From Tannerella sp. (GTDB lineage: Bacteria; Bacteroidota; Bacteroidia; Bacteroidales; Tannerellaceae): 13,051 nucleotides of DNA. Under the pieces are notes generated by a model. It searched no databases. It was given only the letters and a program-made list of their open reading frames with translations, and was not told where the DNA came from. Position numbers and translations under genes: made by a program. The DNA is taken from contig JAITAY010000098.1 in NCBI GenBank assembly GCA_031283915.1, forward strand, positions 1 to 13,051. Reading direction: 5' to 3'. How positions within the stretch are numbered: position 1 is the first letter of the stretch; the number at the start of each line of letters is the position of its first letter. This document shows, piece by piece, positions 8,301 through 13,051 of the stretch.

Positions 8301-8349
8301 CAAGTGCAAGTAACACGGAGAATACTTTTACAAATCCTTTGTTTTGCAT
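5302..8349 (-). CDS. secDF: Protein translocase SecDF fusion
   Basis: An inner-membrane accessory of the Sec translocon that uses the proton gradient to pull secreted proteins across the membrane. SecD and SecF are fused in one 1015-residue chain, as is usual in this phylum. The SecD half has TM1 at about 7-27, the GLDLKGG motif (75-81), the periplasmic P1 region with RTRIDQFGV (183-191) and ILVELPGV (205-212), and a membrane block with GMAVDANVLIYERTKEELR (582-600; D586 aligns with the proton-pathway aspartate of SecD). The SecF half starts at about 700 with a TM segment, then NGIDFTGGRN (727-736) and GYSINDTVVVFDRIRE (905-920). Residues 257-311 form an Ala/Thr/Ser/Glu-rich low-complexity linker in P1. 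The ATG at 8349 starts directly before the first TM helix. A TATATTTG box lies at 8424-8417 and a strong terminator follows. It is single-gene, without yajC beside it. Confidence 0.97.
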   Translation of the reverse strand: MQNKGFVKVFSVLLALVCAFYLSFSFVTRQYNQRAAEYANGDTSKESFYLDSLATKKVWLGYTLKQCREMEVTLGLDLKGGMNVILELNVPDVLRSLANYNQDPNFNKALELAYARQASSNKDYIELFAEEYKKLDPQARLAGIFSTFELKERISSQSTDAQVISVIREETKSAIDNSFNVLRTRIDQFGVVSPNIQRLETTGRILVELPGVKEPERVRKLLQGSANLEFWESYELTGIYEQLVTADATLAKLLRADEPAADSTATVPASGLSAASDTTATGLTAANKTSEADSLLAQLGNEEVTSPEENASAEEFQKEHPLFAKLQLNADNTGRIVPGPVVGYALKNNMNAITEYLNMPQIKAVLPRNVAFKWSVKPSEMNEQYYELYAIKVTNRDGRPALSGDVVTNAVADFSQQQIGRAEQQVSMTMNAEGAKAWARLTKDNIGSYVAIVLDDKVYSAPRVNDEITGGRSQITGHFSTEEAKDLANVLKSGKMAASVNIVQEDVIGPSLGQEAINAGVISFILALVILMIYMCVIYGLIPGLIVNGALLLNIFFTMGVMASIKSVLTLPGIAGIVLTLGMAVDANVLIYERTKEELRAGKGLAKALSDGYKNAFSAIFDSNLTTVITGIVLFIYGTGPIRGFATTLIIGLIASFLTAVFLTRIVYEALLAKEKLKNITFTTSLSKGFLANPKIPFLSMRKIGYLIPVMIILLGAISMQVVGLNNGIDFTGGRNYIIRFDQDVRTDEVRTALSSQLEGSVSVITISTQNQVRVSTNYRIGDNDPSVDRDIESSMYKGLTNFLPAGTTMEQFSENYIKSSQKVGPSMAEDIRNSAVWALILAMFCMAFYILVRFRDVAFSVGVFISVLATTLCIFAFYTLLWKILPFSMEIDQTFVAAILTVIGYSINDTVVVFDRIRETIQTYPKRERYQVINDALNSTLARTFNTSFSTFIVVLCIFLLGGATIRSFTFAILLGVIIGTYSTLFVATPIAYEIQKRKINKMAVSGTLKTARA

Positions 8350-8416
8350 TTTGAATCTATAGGTTTTATATTTATATTACTTTTCTTATTTCCTTTGAAC
8401 TCAATTTTCCAGGGTG

Positions 8417-8424
8417 CAAATATA
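8417..8424 (-). promoter_or_regulatory. Putative -7 box for secDF
   Basis: TATATTTG on the - strand is a full match to TAnnTTTG, lies 68 bp upstream of the secDF ATG, and is in the TGCAAATATA context common before genes of this phylum. No TTTG -33 box is present at the expected distance, only a GC-rich stretch, so the call rests on the -7 box and its place. Confidence 0.5.
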
Positions 8425-8456
8425 GGTTTTTTTTTATTGCCGGCGCGCATGGCAGG

Positions 8457-8486
8457 TTTATTTTGCAAAAAAAAGTCCTATCTTTG
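8457..8486 (+). promoter_or_regulatory. Putative promoter for the esterase gene
   Basis: TTTA (8457-8460, one mismatch to TTTG) is followed after 18 nt by TATCTTTG (8479-8486), a full match to the TAnnTTTG -7 box on the + strand. It is divergent to the secDF -7 box at 8424. A transcript from here would carry all of repeat copy C as leader before the ATG at 8750. An alternative -7 box, TAATTTTG (8546-8553), lies inside the left end of copy C. Confidence 0.45.
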
Positions 8487-8529
8487 AGCCGGCGCCGGGA
8501 AAACGGATTACTGCGCAGAAACAGGTGGT

Positions 8530-8733
8530 TATACTGCACGCAGTATAATTTTGTGCATAAAGGGGTAATTAGTAGCTAGTAGAGGGCGGTTGGCAGAAAA
8601 GCGGCAGTTGGAGGGAAAGGCGTAAACGTGAGGGTTTGAGCGGACAGCTTCGTCGTATCACAGAACTACCGACTACTATTCTACCAGCTACTAACTACCT
8701 GTTTTTGCACAAAACGATACCGTGTGCAGTATA
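8530..8733 (+). repeat. Intergenic palindromic element, copy C
   Basis: A 204-bp copy in the same orientation as B. The left end is TATACTGCACGCAGTATAAT, the right end ATACCGTGTGCAGTATA; the right arm reverse complement gives TGCACA pairing with TGTGCA around GGTATCGTTT. The TAG-heptamer tract at the left is short, and the core (about 8582-8685) carries the ~17-bp GGCAGAAAAGCGGCAGT-type segment that B lacks and A has in altered form. The element ends only 16 bp before the esterase ATG, so its right hairpin would lie at the ribosome-binding region of the mRNA. The left end includes a + strand TAATTTTG box. No convincing target-site duplication: CAGGT occurs on both flanks but not adjacent to both ends. 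Confidence 0.88.
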
Positions 8734-8749
8734 ATCAGGTATAAATTTT

Positions 8750-9577
8750 ATGAGAAGAAAAGGTAGATTGATACAGATTTTCCTGTTCGCCCTTTTTGCG
8801 GCGAATGTTTTTGCCGGACAGATAGATACGGTTACCGTTTACAGTCCTTCGATGAATAGGTGGGTGAAAAACATAGTGATTGTTCCGGAGGATACGGGTA
8901 TGCGGGAGGCTTTTCCGGTTGTATACCTGCTCCACGGTTACGGCGGTGATCATCAATCATGGATTCGGATTCATCCCGGACTGCCGGAACTGGCGACTCG
9001 CTATGGTGTGATCCTTGTTTGTCCGGACGGGAAGAACAGTTGGTACTGGGACAGCCCGGTGGTTCCGACGCAGAAATATGAAACGTATGTCATCCGGGAG
9101 TTGATTCCCTACACGGACGCTCATTACAAAACCATTCCCCAGAGAAAGGGTCGCGCCGTTACGGGACTCAGCATGGGCGGACATGGCGGCTTGTGGCTGG
9201 GTTTTCGTCATCCGGATCTGTTCGGCGCCTGCGGTTCGACGAGCGGTGGCGTAGATATCCGCCCTTTCCCGGAGAATTGGGAAATGGAAAAATGGCTTGG
9301 CCGCTATCGCGAAAACAGGGAGCGATGGGACGCATACACGGTCATCAACCAGTTGCATCGCCTCCGGCCTGATTCGCAAGCCATCATTATTGATTGCGGT
9401 ACGGAAGATTTCTTCTACGAAGTGAACACTGCCCTGCATAGAAAGTTGCTTGACAATCATATTCCGCACGATTATCTGACGCGACCGGGAGGACATAACG
9501 CCGCATACTGGAAAAATGCTATCGAATATCAACTTTTGTTTTTTCATTTGTTTTTCAATCGTATGAATTCGGTATAA
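8750..9577 (+). CDS. Secreted alpha/beta-hydrolase esterase (CE1/esterase D-like)
   Basis: A serine esterase of 275 residues. The N-terminus MRRKGRLIQIFLFALFAANVF then AG is a signal peptide (cleavage probably after A22), so the enzyme should be periplasmic or outer-membrane associated. It has the esterase D / feruloyl-esterase-like pattern: VVYLLHGYGGDHQSW (57-71, oxyanion-hole region), GLSMGGHGG (139-147) with nucleophile S141, IIIDCGTEDFFYE (212-224) with likely acid D220, and RPGGHNAAYW (245-254) with likely base H249. The triad is complete and the length is normal. Related Bacteroidota proteins are annotated as acetyl- or feruloyl-esterases acting on plant or other glycans, or as S-formylglutathione-hydrolase homologues; the export signal argues against the cytosolic latter. 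The substrate is not readable here. It stands alone, divergent to secDF and convergent to the YfhO-like gene. Its ATG follows repeat copy C by 16 bp, with no purine-rich Shine-Dalgarno of note. Confidence 0.9.
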   Translation: MRRKGRLIQIFLFALFAANVFAGQIDTVTVYSPSMNRWVKNIVIVPEDTGMREAFPVVYLLHGYGGDHQSWIRIHPGLPELATRYGVILVCPDGKNSWYWDSPVVPTQKYETYVIRELIPYTDAHYKTIPQRKGRAVTGLSMGGHGGLWLGFRHPDLFGACGSTSGGVDIRPFPENWEMEKWLGRYRENRERWDAYTVINQLHRLRPDSQAIIIDCGTEDFFYEVNTALHRKLLDNHIPHDYLTRPGGHNAAYWKNAIEYQLLFFHLFFNRMNSV

Positions 9578-9776
9578 AAAACAGGAACAATTCAAAAGCT
9601 CTGACGAAATGATTTACAGGCAACCCGTTTGACGGACATATCATTGAGCCGCTTCTTCATCAGATGAAAACGAATGAGGTATCGCATCCCAAAACTGTCA
9701 AAATCAGGTCGTGCACCGTATCATTCGTTCTCTCCTGTTTATTTTGCATCTCTGAAAACAATTTGCTTTAAACAAA
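9578..9776. other. Convergent intergenic stretch without a recognised gene
   Basis: Between the esterase stop and the tandem repeats I see no gene, no RNA gene and no clear T-tailed hairpin terminator. A fragment TGCACCGTATCATT (9714-9727) vaguely recalls the end of the intergenic element (TGCACGCGGTATCATT with gaps), too weak to call. From about 9735 the sequence begins to show the loose 21-bp periodicity that becomes clear at 9777. Confidence 0.5.
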
Positions 9777-9902
9777 AATCATACGGTTCGAAACCGAATG
9801 ATTTCAGTTCCGAACCGCATGATTTCTGCTCTGAAATAAATGATCTCAGTGCTGAAAGGGATGTTTTATTTCCGAGCCGAACGATCGGTCTACGGAATAA
9901 AA
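9777..9902. repeat. Degenerate 21-bp tandem repeat, about six units
   Basis: Units of 21 bp follow one another without spacing: 9777, 9798, 9819, 9840, 9861 and 9882. Units two to four begin ATGATTTCAG, ATGATTTCTG and ATGATCTCAG, and most have a middle TTCCGAACCG or CTCTGAAA part; units five and six are more diverged. The first two form a near-perfect hairpin, AATCATACGGTT (9777-9788) with AACCGAATGATT (9792-9803), one mismatch, three-base loop. The period is a multiple of three, so one frame shows a 7-residue periodic peptide, but it has no independent support as a gene. The block lies just beyond the 3' ends of two convergent genes. Confidence 0.7.
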
Positions 9903-9954
9903 TCGTCCCTGTTCCGTTACTTAGGAGCTGTCTGGAAAAATCCGTTCTGTCTCA

Positions 9955-10080
9955 ACCGGATTACGGCCGTCAGGGTTTCGAACGTTTGGAAGTTAATCCG
10001 GATTGCGACCGTCCGGGTTTCGGACGTTTGGCATCCGAACCGGATGGCAACTGCCCGGGTTCCGGATGTCCGGCATCCGA
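9955..10080 (-). repeat. 42-bp tandem repeat (three units) spanning a stop codon
   Basis: Three adjacent 42-bp units (10039-10080, 9997-10038, 9955-9996) share, on the + strand, a start CCGGAT, a middle CCGTCCGGGTTTCGGACG and an end GGCATCCGA. Units one and two are very similar; unit three has decayed at its end. They encode the last ~36 residues of the YfhO-like protein as 14-residue repeats (SDAGHPEPGQLPSG, then SDAKRPKPGRSQSG, then a partial LTSKRSKP). The stop codon at 9970-9972 lies inside the third unit. Confidence 0.8.
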
Positions 10081-12507
10081 ACGAAACCGTACCACTGCAG
10101 TCCACAGGGCATATCCAAGCAGACATACTATCACAAAACCTGCGACAATGGATGAGATCAGCGAGATGCCGGCTCCCTTGTAATATACTTCATCCACGCA
10201 CTTGAACTCAATCTGATGTTCTCCAGCCGGTACCGCCAGCCCGCGCAAAATATAATTCACACGTATCAGGGGCGCCTCGACGCCGTCAATATAAGCATGC
10301 CATGTTTTATAGAACACTTCCGAGAAAACGGCTAAACGGGGTTGTGCACTGCTGCTTTGATAAATCAGGTTTCCGGGATTTACATAATCCGTCAGCCGAA
10401 TCACGGCGCTGCTGTCCCTTTCGTGCTGCAAAGCTTCCCAGCCGGCCAGTTTTTCCTTCCAGACCACATCAATCACAGCCGTTTCCGCCGGATTGAGATC
10501 CTTCAGCGCGACAATTTCTTCGTCCGGCGAATTGACCCACTGCAACCTGTTTACAAACCATGCATTTCCCAACGCCTTGTCATTAGGCTGTACCTGTGGC
10601 CCCTGCTGCGTCTGAACAATCAGATAGCGCGTATTGAGCATGTTCAGTACATTCTGATTGATGTTCTGCGACAGATGGAAGTCAATGATATCCTGATAAC
10701 GACGCAGCTTGGCCGGACTGTATCCTCCAATAGTCTTGTGGAAATAGGACGTTTGCGATTCATTAAAGGGGTCTCTTGTCAGGTTAAAGACCCGGTAATT
10801 CGGGTCTTTATCTTCCAGAATCTGCAAGTCAGCCGCTGTCGGGACCATTTCCTGCGCTTTTTTCTTCGGAACAAAGCTGTCATAGTTGATGAAACGTTTG
10901 TCAACTGTCCAAAGGTCGGCAAAAATCAACACGCCCAGTATCAACGTGGCATAAATGATTTTATAAGGCTTTCTCAGATAAAACCACAGGGCGCCCGCGG
11001 CAAAAGCAATGAAAAGAAACGAACGCCAGGCATCGGAAGTCAACATGTTTTGCCGGTCGATCGTCAGCGCGGCCAAAAGTTCCGGATAATCCCGATAATG
11101 GGCATCCGACGGAGCCGAGAAACTCATCATACTGCTCCCCAGCAAAGCATAAAACAAACACAATCCTCCGGTTATCCCGGCAGCAATATACAAGGGTTGA
11201 AGCAGCTTGCGCCTGTCGGTCTGTTCCAGGAAGGTTTTCACGGCCAGTATGCTCAATGCAGCCATCGTGACCTCGGCAATGACCAGCGCCATGGCGGGCG
11301 TACGGAATTTATTGTACAGCGGCAAATAATGGAACAGAAATTCGTTCAGCGGGAAGTGCCTCCCCCACGACAGGATGAGGGAAAGAAGGGTCGCACCCAA
11401 CAGCCACCATTTCTCCGGCCCTTTCACAATTATAAGCCCCAACACGAACAGAAAACAAACAATAGCTCCCACGTACACAGGGCCGGAGGTAAAAGGCTGG
11501 TCTCCCCAATACGTCGGGGCATACTTGCAGAATTGGTCAGCCTGTCCCGTTGGACGTAATACTTTATAACATTCGGAGTCTTTTCCTATATTATGATGTG
11601 AACTTGAACCGTAGAAATTAGGGATTAACAAAGTCATTGTTTCCCCTTTCCCGTAGCTCCATTGGAAAGCATAATCAATATCCAAGCCGGAGGACGCTTT
11701 TTTTCCTTCCTTTTGGTTTTGCAGCACAGCTCCCCCTCGCATGGTATCCTTAGTATAGTCGGCTGTGGTAATTAATTTCCCCGCTTGCGGCGCAATGGCT
11801 AATATCGCAACAACAACTAATATGGCGGAGGATTTCAGGTAATCTTTTAGCGTATGCTCCCTGACGGCATAAATTAAATAAACAATTGCCAAAACCAAAA
11901 TCATCAATAAAAGGTAATAACTGATTTGCTGATGTTCCCATATTACATTTATTCCGGTAAACAGAAGCGTGACAATGCTTCCCCATAGATATTTTTTTCG
12001 ATAACAGAGAATGATTCCCCCCATCACCGGAGCCATCGTGGCCATGACCAGACATTTATTCACATGTCCGGCTTCAATACTGACCAGATTAAACGTAGCA
12101 AATGCGTATGCGATCGCTCCAATGATGCTCAGCCAGGGTTTGCATCCCAATGATAGCATGAAAATATAAAATCCAAGCAACAAGACAAATACAACTCCGA
12201 TATGATGTGCCGGCAAATCAAATGTAAAGGCCCTGCAAGCATAACTGAATATATTAAATACGGGCGGCATATAGGTATAATTAGCCGGCATACCGCTAAA
12301 CATTCTGTTTGACCAGAAAGCATATTTACCGGTTTCCTGATGATAATCCGCCAAATCTTTTCCCCAGCCCCCTCCGCTGATAGCGTCTGCTTGTACTATA
12401 TTTTTATTTTCAAATACGACCGGAGCAAAATAGATGGTCGTTAAACTCCAAAAGAACAACACTGCCACAATATGTGGAATACATTTTTTTATCCTGTCCT
12501 GTATCAT
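9970..12507 (-). CDS. YfhO-family multi-spanning membrane protein
   Basis: A large inner-membrane protein of the YfhO family, in which bacterial members act as, or resemble, GT-C-type lipid-linked sugar transferases that decorate teichoic acid, LPS or exopolysaccharide. I infer a role in surface-glycan synthesis, in line with the upstream glycosyltransferase. Starting at the ATG at 12507 the product has 845 residues: TM1 at about 10-32 (IPHIVAVLFFWSLTTIYFAP), then the conserved early periplasmic loop with GGGWGKDL and YAFWSNRMFSGMPANYTY (about 46-80). About ten further TM segments extend to ~530, then a soluble domain (about 540-770), a last TM (about 780-803) and a basic repeat-built tail. 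In-frame ATGs at 12570 and 12600 are possible starts that would overlap the preceding gene; 12507 is chosen because family members start just before TM1 and it leaves a 41-bp spacing. None has a clear Shine-Dalgarno. It is probably co-transcribed with the glycosyltransferase. Confidence 0.85.
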   Translation of the reverse strand: MIQDRIKKCIPHIVAVLFFWSLTTIYFAPVVFENKNIVQADAISGGGWGKDLADYHQETGKYAFWSNRMFSGMPANYTYMPPVFNIFSYACRAFTFDLPAHHIGVVFVLLLGFYIFMLSLGCKPWLSIIGAIAYAFATFNLVSIEAGHVNKCLVMATMAPVMGGIILCYRKKYLWGSIVTLLFTGINVIWEHQQISYYLLLMILVLAIVYLIYAVREHTLKDYLKSSAILVVVAILAIAPQAGKLITTADYTKDTMRGGAVLQNQKEGKKASSGLDIDYAFQWSYGKGETMTLLIPNFYGSSSHHNIGKDSECYKVLRPTGQADQFCKYAPTYWGDQPFTSGPVYVGAIVCFLFVLGLIIVKGPEKWWLLGATLLSLILSWGRHFPLNEFLFHYLPLYNKFRTPAMALVIAEVTMAALSILAVKTFLEQTDRRKLLQPLYIAAGITGGLCLFYALLGSSMMSFSAPSDAHYRDYPELLAALTIDRQNMLTSDAWRSFLFIAFAAGALWFYLRKPYKIIYATLILGVLIFADLWTVDKRFINYDSFVPKKKAQEMVPTAADLQILEDKDPNYRVFNLTRDPFNESQTSYFHKTIGGYSPAKLRRYQDIIDFHLSQNINQNVLNMLNTRYLIVQTQQGPQVQPNDKALGNAWFVNRLQWVNSPDEEIVALKDLNPAETAVIDVVWKEKLAGWEALQHERDSSAVIRLTDYVNPGNLIYQSSSAQPRLAVFSEVFYKTWHAYIDGVEAPLIRVNYILRGLAVPAGEHQIEFKCVDEVYYKGAGISLISSIVAGFVIVCLLGYALWTAVVRFRSDAGHPEPGQLPSGSDAKRPKPGRSQSGLTSKRSKP

Positions 12508-12548
12508 ATTTTTTCGATTTAAACGCAAATTCTTTTTGTTTATTTTAA

Positions 12549-13051
12549 TCACACTATCTTTTTTGTCCATTTTGCCCAGTAAAAGCGAATGGCAAACCAT
12601 ACATGCAATAAATTCGTCGTTAAGGGACTATAATACTTGCACATAATGATATAGCGTTCTTTTAAAGATGCTTTCCGGTTGTCGGTAGTCAGTCCTTCAT
12701 ATAAATAGTTTACCACGCGCAACCGGGAATTGACAATGTTTTTTGCCACTTTCATACAGCGGATACACCAATCAAAATCAGCAGAAAAACGATATTGCAA
12801 ATTATATTCCGGGACAATACATCGCTTCACAATAAACGCCTGGTGACAAACCAGCATCCCCATTCGGAAACTTTTCCATGTCAATGTTTGAGGCACTTTC
12901 AGACGGCGTGCGGCAATGATTTTCCCTTCCGGACTCATCAAGTCTGTTTCGCCATACAAAATATCCGGTAACCCACTTTGCATGGCAACAGTCGCCAACT
13001 CCGACACAATCTGACTGTCAGGCATGATGTCGCCGGCATTCAGAAACCATA
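12549..13051 (-). CDS. Family 2 glycosyltransferase (partial, N-terminus outside window)
   Basis: The reading frame is open to the right edge; the ATG at 13025 is internal, since in-frame codons before it read WFLNAGDIMPD. That matches the conserved F-L-N-x-G/D-D metal-binding strand of GT-A fold family 2 transferases. Further on are ILYGETDLMSPEGK, a segment MGMLVCHQAFIVKR and YRFSADFDWCIRCMK, the usual order of acceptor-side motifs in this family; the CHQ(A/S) and ADFDW patterns recur in Bacteroidota transferases for LPS or capsule sugars. About 167 residues are visible, so roughly the first 80-100 (nucleotide-sugar-binding part) are missing. The protein is soluble or membrane-associated, acting at the cytosolic face; donor and acceptor are unknown. 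The stop lies 41 bp before the proposed YfhO-like start, suggesting one transcript. Confidence 0.85.
   Translation of the reverse strand, partial: WFLNAGDIMPDSQIVSELATVAMQSGLPDILYGETDLMSPEGKIIAARRLKVPQTLTWKSFRMGMLVCHQAFIVKRCIVPEYNLQYRFSADFDWCIRCMKVAKNIVNSRLRVVNYLYEGLTTDNRKASLKERYIIMCKYYSPLTTNLLHVWFAIRFYWAKWTKKIV

Noticed and set aside
9714..9727. A further decayed end of the intergenic element
   Set aside because: Only a short gapped similarity (TGCACCGTATCATT) without a partner arm; chance cannot be excluded.
9892..9917. ACGGAA/TTCCGT inverted repeat as a terminator of the YfhO-like gene
   Set aside because: Only six base pairs, a 14-nt loop and no T-tract on either strand.
9674..10183. 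A 169-codon + strand frame with 7- and 14-residue periodicity
   Set aside because: The periodicity simply reflects the 21- and 42-bp DNA repeats, the 3' part lies antisense to the YfhO-like gene, and no start signal or homology supports a protein.
10342..11559. A 405-codon + strand frame opposite the YfhO-like gene
   Set aside because: Antisense shadow; the - strand product has clear membrane topology and family motifs.
12508..12600. Longer N-terminus (ATG at 12600 or 12570) for the YfhO-like protein
   Set aside because: It would add a Lys/Asn-rich stretch overlapping the upstream gene, with no better ribosome-binding site; 12507 places the start just before the first membrane helix, though 12570 remains possible.

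Overview
The window looks like a Bacteroidota (order Bacteroidales) chromosome of moderate GC content. Evidence: a SecD-SecF single-chain fusion, a very large YfhO-type membrane protein, TAnnTTTG-type -7 promoter boxes with a TTTG -33 box, weak or absent Shine-Dalgarno sites, and, at the left edge, the end of a protein whose tail resembles C-terminal sorting or surface domains of this phylum. The genus cannot be fixed from the sequence alone. No tRNA, rRNA, CRISPR array, transposase or phage gene is visible.

Layout. Positions 2-82 hold the end of a + strand gene, followed by a clear intrinsic terminator (107-146). Positions ~216-353 hold an orphan scrap of an ABC-transporter ATPase on the - strand. 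Three - strand genes follow: dnaG primase (343-2487), a secreted GH36-type alpha-galactosidase (2839-4872) and secDF (5302-8349, with its own terminator). Then come a + strand secreted alpha/beta-hydrolase esterase (8750-9577), a ~390 bp convergent gap full of degenerate 21-bp tandem repeats, and a - strand pair: a partial family-2 glycosyltransferase (12549 to the window edge) followed by a YfhO-family multi-spanning membrane protein (9970-12507). The last two look co-transcribed and probably serve cell-surface glycan synthesis. The other genes look independently transcribed rather than forming one pathway.

The most interesting content lies between the genes. Three ~200-220 bp copies of one non-coding element (A 2585-2803, inverted; B 4991-5190; C 8530-8733) sit in successive intergenic regions. 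Each has long terminal inverted repeats that begin with a small palindrome (type TATACTGCACGCGGTAT), heptamer-like TAG-rich tracts, and a conserved ~70 bp core. They look like a MITE-type or other structured mobile repeat. A fourth, solo end-like unit (4952-4990) lies next to copy B; its stem differs in sequence but is still self-complementary, which hints that the structure matters. Copies B and C lie between a recognisable promoter and the start codon of two secreted enzymes, so they would be transcribed as 5' leader. Several element ends carry an inward-facing TAnnTTTG box. A separate 42-bp tandem repeat runs through the stop codon of the YfhO-like gene and creates its hydrophilic tail.
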